From: Hyperoplus lanceolatus
Lineage: Eukaryota > Chordata > Actinopteri > Uranoscopiformes > Ammodytidae
NCBI GenBank assembly: GCA_026929865.2
Contig: CM049403.1
Location: forward strand, 7,511,001-7,575,000
DNA length: 64,000 nt
Reading direction: 5' to 3'
Part shown: piece by piece, positions 18,384-30,600 of the stretch
Position numbering within the stretch: position 1 is the first letter of the stretch
Layout: every line of letters starts with the position of its first letter
Notes under the pieces: generated by a model
What the model was told of the DNA's origin: nothing
Databases searched by the model: none
Seen by the model: the letters and a program-made list of their open reading frames with translations, nothing else
Translations under genes and position numbers: made by a program

Positions 18384-20629
18384 AGAGATTAACATCACAG
18401 TACATGTTAGTCAAAGGACCAAAAACCTAAACTTGATCAATTCTGTCTGTTTAACCGTACCGATCGACTGTGGCCCAGTCATTGAAAACTGCTTTGAAGA
18501 CCAAATATTGTTCAAACCTACATAACCTTATTTTATTATCTGGAGATCCCAATCATTCCAAAAAATACAAAATCTTTCTGTCTGAATTTTGGGGATATGT
18601 GTCTAGAATAATGGACTATGTGAGAGTGAGAATATATGAGAATATTTTGATTTGATGGATGATAATAATGGATAATGCTTCAATAGAAAATTGGAACAAG
18701 ATTATGCAGATAAATGTATGATACTGGCAAACAATGTTGAATAATATTTCTAACCTTAAATCTATTTGAGTAGAGTCCTGAAGCTGTCAAAAGGTCACAA
18801 ATACATCAATGAATGATACTGTTATTTAAATCATTAAAATGGTATGTTAAAACCAACATGAAGAATGTTTTACTTTTCCATCAATCAGTAAAGCAAATAA
18901 TCCTGAAATACAGTACTTTAAAATTGATTTATTTTCAAGCCTTTGTTTATTTTTGACCACTTAGTCGCCAATTAACTTACATTGCTTATTCTTTTGCCAA
19001 CTACAAGCTGAAACTTTTCAAGTGTCACAATGGAGCACCTTGAGCTGCGTTGAAAGAAACGTAGGTTATGAAAAAATAAAGGGTTAACTTTTGCTGTATC
19101 TCTGTCCCTTCTGGGGCTCTATATTTCAGCTACTGGGCCACTTTTTTATTGAACAACAAATATTTACAGTGCACTATAAGCCTACTTTTTTATTATTTTC
19201 TTTTTGCATAAAGTAGCTAATACTTCTTCTTTGCTGTCTTATGCTACACCTGAGACAATCAGTAGCACATTACAGGAAGAACTACTGATAACAACGACTG
19301 ATTGACAAGTTGCTGCAGCAACATGAATGCAGGGCCTCGGATACCTCTCTCTCTCTCATGCAACACACTGAGCTCCTGGCTTGATGGCCTCCATACAAAT
19401 CAATATCATGCATAGATTGCCCATGTTTCAATTTGTAGATAATCTAGATCCGGCAGCTTTCCTCCTTTTTTCCCTCCCTCCATAAGGCCTCTGTATAATA
19501 GAAAACACTTAGAGGAATGATATTTTGGTCACAGTGTTCCTGATCCCGGATCAGCCAGGCCTTACGTGCAGCTGCTGCAGTCTTAATAGCATTCATTTGA
19601 AGAAAACTGTCCTTGATTAGGTTATTATCAAGATCATTTTGTGTTTCAATAAGAAGGGAGAGAGTGAGGAGGAGGGAGGGCAAAGTGGTGGTTCAGTGGT
19701 ATTCTCTGTAGTTGAATTGGACGCTGCGAGGTTCACATGCTCAACTCACCCGACGTCACTGACAATGAGTGTTGGGGCGTAGGTATGAGGGGGGTGGGGG
19801 GAGGAGAAGGTTCTGCATTCAAGCGCTAATTAGAAAAATTAGATCTATGAAAGGCAGCAAGTGATCTAGGCCTTCAACCTACGTCTGTGTACCGCTGTAG
19901 CCGCACAAAGACGAGGCAACAATAAGCACTGAGGAGGAGTGAGGAGTAGAGAGAGAGGGGAGGGATAAATAATTTAATCCATTATCTACTCTGCAAAGCT
20001 CATCAGCACTGCTACACAATGGCCACGATTGAATTGCTGATTGCATTTTCTCTCCTACCTTCCAGGAGAAAGAAAAAAACAATAATGCCCATGCACCACT
20101 ATGTGCTCTCAGTCTGCCGGCACACACAGCCCAGAGCAAAGAGAGAAAGACAGGGAGGGAGACAGAGTAGTGTAGAGTGTCTTTCACCAAGGTCAAACTA
20201 CAATACAGCAATCTAATTAAGAGTATCAGAGAGCTTCCTCTACGGGGTCAACCTCCCTCTCTTGTGCTCACAGACTCATATTGTCCATTATGTATTACAT
20301 CATGTACTCCTAAATACATGTAAAGGATCGAAGGCCATGCTCTGTTTAATTGAAGGAGTGTACCTTCATTAAAAGTGCTGTACATTGTTGTATGTGCTTA
20401 TAGCAGCAAGCAGTATGTATGCATGTGTAGGTGCTCAGGTGAAGTGCTTTGAGATTTCTGTTGTTGGCGATGCAAGCGGCTCTTGGGATAGAAACCTCGA
20501 TCCGTTTGCTGTTGTTCCACCACAATGGTCCAGACTGAATTATTTACTCAATTTGACCATTTGATAGATGGCGGTTGAGATTTTTCTTTATGATTAACAC
20601 TTGAAATGATGGAGGCCATTGCAAATGAC
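18384..20629. other. Gene-free stretch, possible conserved non-coding DNA
   Basis: No exon or mobile element was recognised. The block 19970-20220 is non-repetitive and contains ATTTAATCCATTATCTA and similar homeodomain-like motifs. It would be a reasonable place for a conserved enhancer, but conservation cannot be assessed from one sequence. Confidence 0.4.
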
Positions 20630-20644
20630 AAAGTAGTACTAAAA

Positions 20645-20960
20645 GCTGCATGATTTTTCATGTTTTTTTTAACCTTATAATGGGTCCCAGGTGTGACCAG
20701 AGACTCCCAAAGACTTCCTATCTCTATTTCTCCACCCTTCCGAAAACCTGAGTTCAAAAACCCCAATAAGATTTCCCTCCCCTTATGACATCATACAGGA
20801 AGAAGCCACGCCCCCTCATTACCAAGGGGAGGCTGAGAAGAGGAGATTCAGTAATGGCACTGTGAGAAATAGAAAGGGTTTTTTTTGGACACTACACCAT
20901 GAAAACAGTTTTCTAGTCGAGAGCCAAATTATAATTTTGAACATCACAGCGTTATGGAGA
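20645..20960. mobile_element. Short non-coding element related to copy at 53150
   Basis: Shares ordered blocks with 53150-53560: 'aatgggt(c/t)cc', 'agagactcccaaag', 'ccccttatgacatcat' versus 'ccccttatgatgtcat', 'cctcattacca', and 'gattcag(t/c)aatggcactgt'. The spacing and order are the same, so both are copies of one non-autonomous element. The ends are eroded here. Confidence 0.7.
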
Positions 20961-22553
20961 AAAATGGATGCTCAGTTCTGTGACTCCGGTGTAACGCTCA
21001 AACATGAGAGGCACTAACTGGGGCAAAAACACAAAGCTGCATGCTCGCTTTAATGGCAGGAGCCTCTTGAGTCATGCTGAACTATCCTTTTCACATCGTC
21101 AAACGTCAATGTGTAAGAGACTGCAAGGCAAGAAAGCATTAATGGTAGAATCTGGCAATGCTTTATGATGGTGGTGCTTCCATTGTTTTTCTCCCCTCAA
21201 TCAACCGCAATCCGTCATCTGCACCATGGGCTCCAGTAAAATAGAAATATCAGGAACACTCTAAAGTTTTCTTGGCCCCATGCCTCTGCCATGCTGACTT
21301 CATTTCGCCCCTTCTCTTTCAGCGTGTGGGCATTTACATAAAAACACGGCGCAAAAAGTGGTCCACATAATGGTTCCCCTTTGGCCAAGCGCTTGAAGGG
21401 TCTCGTCCACAGTCCCAGTGAGGGGCGGTCAAGCTGCCTCTGCTCTGCTCTGTTTGTTTTATGGAGCAGTGAGTAGTGAAACCACTTTGAGGTCAGCTAG
21501 CGGCAAAAAAAAAAACACTGTGCTGGCTCTCCTATGGTTCACAGAAAAAAGGGCTCCAAAACCAAACCAGAGTGGCCCATTTGGAGTATAGCAGTAAGTT
21601 TCAATGAGAAAAAGAGCTCTTTATTCTATGCACGGCTTTAGCAATAACAGGATCAAGTGTTCTGGATTGGTTGTAATGGAGACATTTTACTTATGTTAGG
21701 GCTGCTGATCTATTCCTCTTGCAAAGGTGCTTCTGAAGAAGAAGAGGAAGAGGAAGAGGCACGTCATTAAAAAAAGTCCAAAATGTCACCTTTTCACAAC
21801 ACGCAGCAATATGGGGGCTCCTAAATTTGCACACCCTAAAATTCATTTGAGTGCTGCTGTCATTATGCAGGTACAGCAGCACAAATTGTCCAAGACCAAG
21901 TGAAACTATTTATAGCTATCACAGAGCCTGAGAGCCAAGTGTGCCTAATGGTGTAATTTGTATTGTTAATGGTAATGCACTATTAGTTTGTTCCATTTGG
22001 CTTTGCGCAGGTGCACTAATGGGGGGGGCTTGATGAACCGTCTCAGTCTGTCCGAGAAGGACGATGATTTAAGAAGGACCATGGCTCCCTCTGGTGGCTA
22101 AGAGTGGAACAGCCAGCCGGTAAACTAATGCCAAAACTGCAAACTTGAAACAAACAGGCTGGAGTCAAGGTTACGAGAGATGCAGGCTATTTAGCTGGAA
22201 AATAAACCAACATTCTGTAGAATAGATTTTTTTAAATCAAGCAGTAAGACCCGCACAGTCTTTAAAAACAGTTTCCCCACGGCAACAAAGCTGGATGGAC
22301 TACTTTTTTTTTTTTAATTGTGTTCCTAATTAACCTTCAAGCTCATCAGCCGGAATCAATAGAGAGTGTAGCATTTCTTTCTGACGATGAGATGAAGTAA
22401 TTATCAGACTGTATTCATCTCGTTAATGAAACAATGTTCCAATATGCCCGCAGCTAAACTGTTAATTGAGTTCTATTTTCTGAGACGGGGCGGCCTCTCC
22501 TTGTGTCCACGGCCACAGAGCTTGGTATATGGGTTGGGGCCTTTGTGCTCGTA

Positions 22554-22555
<2 letters not shown>
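20961..22555. other. Gene-free stretch
   Basis: A GAAGAG-rich short repeat lies near 21735-21760 and a G run at 22020-22027. The sequence at 22310-22500 is non-repetitive and AT-motif rich. No coding or RNA gene was found. Confidence 0.45.

Positions 22556-22649
<94 letters not shown>
22556..22649. repeat. (GT)n microsatellite, 94 bp
   Basis: A perfect GT array. Confidence 0.98.
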
Positions 22650-22650
<1 letters not shown>

Positions 22651-23639
22651 ACACAGGAACAGGCTGTGGACTGGTGGAGCGTGCTACTGCTTCTCCCTGC
22701 AGACACACTGTCTATTCTCCCATCAGAGACCATGCTGGAGTTGGTGGTAATAGCGCTGACTTCAGCAGATCATCCGTTCCCAGTTGGTTATTTCACGCTC
22801 TCAGTGGTTAAGTACTCCCCATTGAGTAAGATATAGCGAGGCAATTATACTGTAATTATGGAGCCAAAAGACGAGAAAGAGTGAGTGGGTTTAACTCATG
22901 TAAATCACTGCGAGAGACTCACAAAGAGTAGAAAAAACAAGCCTGCTTGTCCACATGTGGGGAATAGTCATTATCTCCATGTTAGCCTACTGTATGAAAT
23001 AAAATCTCCTAGCTAGATCTGTCCAACTTTAAATAGCAGGGGGATAAAAGCATGAACATTCCAAAATGACAATCTCATATAAACTGACAATTCAATAAAT
23101 TAAAATAAAATAAATATAAATACATTTACCCTGGTAACCTTCCTGGAGCAGTTTTGTTAAGTCCGAAAACGTAGCCCATGGAAAAATATCCGTTTGGGTT
23201 CACAGCCTGCTTATACCTATTATTAAAGACTCTATTAAAAACAACCAATTAGTCTATCAATGGACAGAAATGTAATTGACAAATGTTTTGATTATAAATG
23301 TATCATGTATGTAATCTTTCTAGCAGCTCAAGCTTGTTCAAGTGACGATGTTATGTTTATTTTTATATCACTGTAATCTGAACATCTTTGAAGATTGTTC
23401 GGTCAACAAAAAACAAACTATTTGAAGACCTCATCAAGTGCTTTAAGGGAAGTGGGAGTAAATGAATTAAATATGCAAGCAACCTAATGACCTATTGTTG
23501 AGACATGGGCATGATGCAATGTGTTTGGAGTGTGACCCATTTGAAGCACTACATAGCTATAAGGGCGTTTCGCTACCAATCCCCTCCCCAACAGGCCGTC
23601 TCATGGTTGCAGGATAAAACTGAATAGATGAATACAGAT

Positions 23640-23840
23640 ATTAATTGACTTTGGTGATAGAGTCCCAATTATCCTCTAGCGCCACCGTGAGGTGGATGTT
23701 TGTGGTTTGGAGTTTCAGATGTGTAAAAAAAAAACTGTTGGTTGGATGGATGGCCATGAAATCTCCTGCACACATTCATAATAACCCCCTCAGGTCAAAA
23801 TCTGTAGGACTTAGGCCTGTGAACGTGTACTTCTCTTATA
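23640..23840. other. Probable old dispersed repeat fragment
   Basis: The combination 'tctagcgccaccgtgagg' followed by 'tcaggtcaaaatctgta' resembles a phrase common in fish repeats. The family is not identified and the boundaries are approximate. Confidence 0.35.
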
Positions 23841-23939
23841 ATATAGCCATCAATCTATTGAAAAAATAACCTTAATAAACCAACTGAAAATTGAGTTTAA
23901 ATTGAGTGTGCACAGACAAGGACACCATGCATGAAAGCC

Positions 23940-24164
23940 TTAAAGCGGCTCCGAGTAACATTTAAATATCTTTTAAACAGCCTCATGTTTCCTCTGATAA
24001 ACATAAATTACCTTTAACAGCAAACGAGACCATCAGTGCAAAGAAAGACGTTTTTAAATAGTTTTTATTACTGCTTTTGGTCTGGTCGCACACCCAGTCC
24101 GATTTTCGGTTCGCTCGTGCAGGCTCTATGGTCTCATATCCGTATTGGTCGTAGTGGCTTTAAT
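23940..24164. mobile_element. Short inverted-repeat element, about 225 bp
   Basis: Begins TTAAAGCGGCTCCGAGTAAC and ends GGTCGTAGTGGCTTTAA, whose complement is TTAAAGCCACTACGACC, so the ends are inverted with a few mismatches. A second start of the same type lies at 24292. Part of the interior (GACCAATACGGATATG...GACCATAGAGC) recurs in inverse orientation near 25018-25048. Confidence 0.7.
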
Positions 24165-24289
24165 GTTAATGCAGTGTTGGTTACCTGCTTTGTGAGTTGT
24201 GGGGTGGGGGGAACCAAAGATAGTGGAGGAAATGAGAATGATTTTTGTTCAATAGGAGGAAATCCCCCAGGAGGACCTGTTAAACAGCG

Positions 24290-24660
24290 TTTACTTTAAA
24301 GCCACTACGAGTAACATGGCACGTTGGCGTCCCCTTTGGACAAAAGCGGTAGTATTTTTACGACGCCCGCTGTCGCAAAGCTGTTTTCTAGCTCGCGCCA
24401 GGGGAGCGAGTGTGAACTGAGAAGGGAGCAATATAGTGCATGACCGTGTGTTGAAAGTGTGAGGACTCTTTTCGGCTCCGTGAGAGTGGTTTTGACACTG
24501 CATGAACTAATGCCAGTCACTGCCACACACACCTGATTGCAATGAGTTGATGCAGCAGTGTCACCTAACTACTCTCTCTCACGGAGCTGAAAGATTACGT
24601 GTCCAACTCCTCACAGAAAGCGAATGAACGAGAGACGGCAGTTAGTATGGATCACGATGA
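24290..24660. mobile_element. Related element fragment with internal hairpin arms
   Basis: Opens with TTAAAGCCACTACGAGTAAC, the same end as the element at 23940. Inside, CTTTTCGGCTCCGTGAGAG (about 24469-24487) is the inverted match, with few mismatches, of CTCTCTCACGGAGCTGAAAG (about 24573-24592). No right end was recognised. Confidence 0.55.
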
Positions 24661-25080
24661 GGTAATGTGTTTATGTTGTTGTAAATAATGACTATTTCAG
24701 ATAATGGTTATCTGATGATGGTGAAGCAAAGCAAACTGTGTGTTAGTACCAACCGCTCATTCATTTAGGAGTAAACACTGCAGTCTAGTTTCGCTCTCGT
24801 GAAATTGTATACACGTTGCTTGGCAACGCCCTGGTCCCTCCCGTAGCCTATATCACTCTCCCTTTTAGCTTTTCTTCATTGCATTTTTTCTTTGATGGTT
24901 CAGCCCCGTTATCAGTCATTATGACGACAAATAACTGTCTCAAACAAAGCTCCCGCTCCCCTTCCCTCACCTGGAGGGATAGGCTTCTCAAATCACGTTG
25001 CTGCGCCACACTGAAATCTGTGACCAATACGGATATGTGACCATAGAGCTTGCTACTCTCAAAGCTCTCTTCTACACACA

Positions 25081-25353
25081 CCCTGCGTTCCAAATCACAT
25101 ACTTTTACTTTTTACTACACATACTAAAGTACACAAGAGTATTAGGACCATGGGAGTAAAAAAAATCAGAAAAGGAAGATTTTTTTTTCATTATGTTGAG
25201 AAATGTCAAGAATAAAGACGAATACAGCTAAATGCTATTGGAGTTAGTGGGGCATCTAGGTATTTTTGGTTTTTGTTGTGCATGTTTTGGGACATCCTAA
25301 TTATTTTCCTGGCATACTAAATAGTATGGAACTATGGGTGTTGGAATGCAGGG
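25081..25353. mobile_element. Short element with CCCTGCGTTCCAA ends
   Basis: Starts CCCTGCGTTCCAAATCACAT and ends TGTTGGAATGCAGGG. It is flanked by ACA on both sides, giving a 3-bp target duplication. It is non-coding. Relatives occur at 28066, 46787 and 57412. The 3-bp duplication recalls PIF/Harbinger-type elements, but the superfamily is inference. Confidence 0.8.
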
Positions 25354-25489
25354 ACACTGTCCGATCAGCTCTGTCCCTTCAGCTGACACTTCTCCTCTCA
25401 CCTTGTAGCAGGCTATTCTGACCCCACACGCCTTGATGGTTTGTTTGACCAGCGTGTGCTGACAGAACCACCCTAGGAGACCTCTTCTG

Positions 25490-26430
25490 TCCACTAATCT
25501 GTTCTCCTCCTTATCTACAGCCCAAAGCTTTTTTCTCTTCAATCTAAAATTCAATCTCTATTCTCCAATCCCACAAGACTATTTTCTATCTTCTCAACCC
25601 CTCCTTGCCCCCTCCACCCCACCTCATCCCTTCTACAGAGCAAATTTAAACTTTTCTTGTCAAGAAGATAGTTGACATTTGTTCCTCATTTTTCCCGGTT
25701 GGCTGTCCTACATCCACCTCTTCATCTTCTATTCTATCCTCATTTCACTTGATTCCAAACAAGGTATTAACCCTAGTTAACTCCCACTGCCCAACCACTT
25801 GCCCCCTTGACTCCATCCCTTGGACGTATTACAAAGGTGCATCTCATATTATTAGAATATCATGGACACACTTTTTTTCTGCAATTTAATTCAAAAGGTG
25901 AAAGTTCTATTTATTCTAAATTCATTAGACATAAAGTGAAATGTCTCAGGCCCTTTTTTGTTTCATTCAGCAGATTAAGGCCAAACCACAACATCTTGCT
26001 CTTTGGTGGTGTGTGCTTGAACGTGTCATCCAATCTCTGCAGTCAGAATGCGATTGAAGTCCAGCTGCTTTTCAACCTATACCCAAGTTTTCTATGTTCA
26101 ACACTACACTGCTCCTCTGCATCCTGCACTGCCTACCACCACTGACTGTTTGAAGACACTGGTACTTACCTGCTGACCAAAATGCAAAATGGCTCAAGCC
26201 CATCCTAGATCCAGAACATAGTCTAACCTCTCACCCCATCCAAACACATGGGCTTTGCTAATGCCTGTATGCTACTTGAGCCTCAACAAAATCACATCAG
26301 TTTGCTGTTACTGCATCCACGATGGTGGAAGTAGCTCCCCATTGACATCTGGGTCTCTACACATCTTCCATTGCAGACTGTTGGCTCATCTGTTCAGATT
26401 GCACCTTGGCCCAGGAAAACAAATTAAATA
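25490..26430 (+). mobile_element. Rex1-like LINE remnant, interrupted by a Tc1 end
   Basis: Translation near 25560-25620 gives an FSNPTRLFSIFSTPP-type segment, and around 25765-25830 a PTAQPLAPLTPSL segment, recalling the linker before the reverse transcriptase of Rex1-type LINEs. Near 26318-26405 a frame reads GGSSSPLTSGSLHIFHCRLL then AHLFRLHL, like the extreme C-terminus of such elements. The middle is missing, and a Tc1-type terminal segment (25835-25985) sits between the two parts. Stops and frameshifts are present. Family assignment is by motif memory. Confidence 0.6.
25835..25985 (+). mobile_element. Left terminal fragment of a Tc1/mariner-type element
   Basis: Begins AGGTGCATCTCATATTATTA and continues 'gaatatcatgg'. 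The inverted end at about 28800-28957 belongs to the same family (its complement begins AGGTGAAACTCGAAAAATTA, then 'gaatatcgtg'). Only the terminal ~150 bp is present, with no transposase. Confidence 0.75.
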
Positions 26431-26699
26431 TTGTTTGTAAATGCTCTTATAGCTTATTTGCATAATTGTTGCAATTGCAATTATTGTACCCACATGTTAT
26501 AATGCGCTGATGATCACTTTAGAGAAGTGTCAGCTAATATGTCACTTTTGCACATTATATCACTGTGCCTACTGACAGCTAACAAAGCTGCTCGAGTAGT
26601 CCTACCATCAACCAGATAGTATAGGAACTAAGGCGAAACACGGCAGGCAAGAGCATCGGTTCTTCAAGCAATGGTCAATTTGAAGACGTTTGTCCGCCT

Positions 26700-26813
26700 A
26701 TGTTTTGCTCCGTCCGCCTACCTACTTCCGCTAAAATTTCATTTTCCCTTCAGTAGGCCTAGTCTTCTGTACAAATGAAATGAAGTACGATGGTCTGGGG
26801 ACCAGGCTAATAA
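26700..26813 (+). mobile_element. Internally deleted copy of the TAGCCTGG element
   Basis: Carries the left-side phrase CCGCCTACCTACTTCCGCT and the right-side phrase ACAAATGAAATGAAGTACGA ending in GGGGACCAGGCTA. The ~220 bp that separate these in the full copy at 14256 are missing. The extreme left end is lost. Confidence 0.75.
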
Positions 26814-27134
26814 TAAATCACATGTCAAAAAAGGAAAATGTTGGTGTTTATTTGATTAAACCTTGTCTATTTGTTTCACAGGGCTTAAGTTTTGATGTAT
26901 TGTGTGTATTGATGTATTGTGTAGGCTATTGTTCATAGATAGTATGCAATTATATAGGTAGCCTATTGTTGCATGCATGGTTTTATAGTGTGTGTTTAAT
27001 TTTTGTAGGCTATATGGTTTAATGGCATGCTTTTATTTTTGAAACAGTTTGTGTTACCTCGTATGGTGTTACCTCAACTTCGGAGGACACGTTTGTTTTG
27101 TTTTTATCTTTTCTTTTCTGCATTCATCTCTTGT

Positions 27135-27215
27135 TGACACTCCAGTTGGTGGCGGTAATGCTACGAGTTGGTTTGCCAACCGCCCTGAGGACGAAGAAGA
27201 AGAAGAAGAAGCCTC
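27135..27215. repeat. Dispersed motif with GGCGGT/ACCGCC arms and GAA run
   Basis: Contains TTGGTGGCGGTAATGC, then GAGTTGGTTTGCCAACCGCC, then a GAA trinucleotide run at 27196-27210. I recognise this arrangement as one that recurs in fish genomes near transcript starts, but cannot name the family. It lies about 500 bp upstream of the HS2ST1 start codon. Confidence 0.4.
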
Positions 27216-27691
27216 AACTACACAAATACACTCGAACAACTCTGTAGTTTTGGAGTCAAGTTTCTTTTCTTTCGTTTAAACAGATGGCGCTTCGGATTGT
27301 ACGTGATGTCGGCAAGGTTAAAGGAAAGCAAGCCCGTATTAAAAATGTGGAATGACTAACCTACCGTCTTTATCTAATGGATGACGGTATGAGCATGAGC
27401 TTTAACGTAGCTACGTGGCTTCATAATGATAGTTAGCGCAGAGGCTTGCTATTGTTAGTTTATTTGGCTAACGACCAACTAACAGTGTAGAGCAGCCCAT
27501 AATGGTGCTAAACAGCTAACGAGAGCGACGTTCATGTAGCCTATCTATATGTGTTGGTAAACAGATATGCTAGTAGTTCCTTTGCTAGAGTATAGCCACA
27601 GCAGTGGACATGAGCCGCTTCACTGTATAGCTGTCTCCCTGGGATGATTTGAGCAGTCTGTTTGATCCATCGACCTATCATAAGAGGTTTA

Positions 27692-30600
27692 ATGGGACTA
27701 TTACGATTCATGATGGCGCCCAAGTTGCAGCTTTTGGCTGTGTTGGCATTCGGAGTGGCGATGCTCTTCATTGAGAACCAGATCCAGCAACTGGAGGAGT
27801 CTAGAGCAAAACTAGGTAAGACCAAAGCGAAGGTGGGGATTTGTGGAAGCACTGACAAATGCATCATCATCATTGTGTTACAACGTACTGTTTGAGTCTT
27901 TAAACTAATATTCTGGACGAAAATGTTGGTGGTAAGAGTTTTCCATTTAGTGTCAAGGTTTGGACCATATACTTCAAGAAAGAGCGTTCATGGAATAACT
28001 GTTTAACACCTCGATTTCAGATCGGAGTGACAGCTGACTGAGCCAATCAGGCCACAGAATAAGGTTGCGTTCCGAATCGCATACTCTTTCTTTTTTAGAA
28101 ACATACTACATCCGACGATAAAAAAAATAATCTAGTTAGGATGCAGTAGGCATACTATTGGGACATACTTTTCTCTCTTATTTCATCATAACATTGCGCC
28201 TTGATCTTGCCTCTTGCTTTTATATCTGTCGCATCCCCGTTTGTTTTCATATGGAGGCTTCTTCGATGTTACGTCACTTCACGTGCGCAAAGTCACCACA
28301 GCCATCTACCAGAAGATTTTAGAGCACTTCATGCTTCTGTCTGTTGACAAGCTTTATGGTGATGAAAATTAACATTTCCAGCTAGACTTGGCACCTGCCC
28401 ACAGTACCATAAACCACTAGTAACTGGTTGACTGACCATGGTATTACTGTGCTTGATTGGCCATACAACTCTCCTGACCTGAACTCCATAGAGAAACTAT
28501 GGACTATTGTCAAGAGGAAGATGATACACACCAGACCCAACAATACAGACGAGCTGAAGGCCTCTATCAAAGCAACATGGACTTCCATAACACCTCAGCA
28601 GTGCCACAGACTGATAGCATCCATGCCACGCCGCATTGAGGGAAGAATTCATGCAAAAGGGGCCCAAACCAAGTACTTAGTACATATGCATGATTATACT
28701 TTCTAGAGGGCCGACATTTCTGTATTTAAAATCCTTTCTTTATTGATTTTATGTAATATTAAAATTTTCTGAGATTTTGAATTTGGGGTTTTTATAAACT
28801 GTAAGCCATAATAATCAAAATTATAACAAATAAAGGCTTCACATATCTCACTTTGCATGTAATGAGTTTGTATAATATATTATTTACACCTTTTAAAAGT
28901 TGAATTACTTAAATAAATTAACTTTTGCACGATATTCTAATTTTTCGAGTTTCACCTATATAATGTTTATAGAGACAGAGGGTCCTATCTATTTGTGTGT
29001 AAACAGACTTTAGCATGACACATATCAGGGGATGTCATGATGGTTGTCATCAAGTTATTCATTTACGTTTGACTATTTCAGATAGCAGAAAGAGATATAT
29101 TCAAGCATTACACGTGTTAATTCTCTTTTAATTAAGTGCACCCTCATCATCAGTTTAAGCAAATTGTCCCTTTTTAAATGAATAAAAGCACCAAAGAAGA
29201 CCAAATATGCTTAAATTGTTAAACATTACAATTCCAATCAAACCAGTCAATTGAATAATGGGGTGTCGCTCTCTAATAAAAAGTAAAGTTTGTTATGCGG
29301 CAACATTTTACCAAACCCACAAAGCAGTGAAGTAAGAAAAGCAAATGATTTCATGTGAAAATGTATAGAATGTATTTTCTGGCCAAAATATTTGCTCTAT
29401 CCTGCAAAATCCATTGCAAAAATCCAATGCATAAAAACTATGCTTTCCCTTTTCAAGCTTGAACAATATGCAGCAAGTCCAAACAGGCATAGCCGAATAA
29501 GCTCTCTGTATTGCAGGGGGTTTAAGACTTCAACCAAAATATTCACTCCGGATTTTCTTATTCACTTGGAATCCTAGAGGGTGACTGACACCAGCTGTAT
29601 CATTTAGGAAGTACTCTGTCATGAATGGCTTACAGTGGACTTCAATTTTAAGGAATCATTTTTTTTTTAAACCAAATTTACTTTTAACTGAGTGTTTTCT
29701 TCTCCCCTTAAATGAAGCTCAGTGGTCGACTGCTGGCTGGTGTCTTATGATCCTGCCACCCGATTGGAGCATTAGAGGCACTTGACCTGTATCATTTCAA
29801 AATGTTAAACTCAGGAACATGGCAGCAATAAGTGTCTACTCAGCTAATGTCAGCAGCAAGCATTCTGTACAGTAGTACCTGTGAGCAGTATGTACCAGCT
29901 AGATAGAAACATGTCTCCTTTTGTATCTCAACAGTTGCCTTGTTGTTGTTGAGTAATGCTCAGTGTTGCAGAGATTGCATTACTAGGCAGTTGTGGCAAA
30001 GTGTGTAGGGAGGTCATCCACTGGAGTGCAGTTTCGGTGGTTCGATCCCCTGTCTCCCCGCCACATGTCAAATGTCCCTGAACCCTAAACTGCTCCTGAT
30101 GGTTAGCTTGCACCCTGTGTGGTAGCTTCTGCTATCGGTGTATGAATGTGTGTGTGTGTGTGATTGGGTGAATGTGTACAAAACAATGTAAAGCGCTTTG
30201 GGTCTGTGAAAAACCAAGGCTAAGCGCTATGTAAGTGGAGTCCATTTACCATTACTGTATTTAACCACTACACCACGAGCGCCCCCCTGCATGTCATTTT
30301 ATGATACATTTAATTAATGTTGTGTTTCTACAGAATCAGTTTTGTATATAATCAGGGGATCAACAGATTATTTCTATCAAACTTTCTATACACTCTGCCC
30401 CATTTCATCTCTGTCTCTCTGTCAATAAAGCATGGGTTTGCTCTGCCTTTGACAGAATCTAGCCAGTGACCTTTTTTGCATGTCATTCCTCCCTCTCTTT
30501 CTCTATGACTCCTTTCAGCCTCTCATCCATCAATAAAAGGCTAACAATGCCCGCCAGAAAAATATACCAAGGAAAAGGATATACAAACCTGTGTGATCAT

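Noticed and set aside
27662-27691. Upstream in-frame ATG as HS2ST1 start
   Set aside because: The family begins MGLLR..., which matches the ATG at 27692; the 10 extra residues have no counterpart.
28428-28706. 93-residue frame as an HS2ST1 exon
   Set aside because: It encodes the C-terminus of a Tc1-type transposase and lies between HS2ST1 exons 1 and 2, which join in frame without it.
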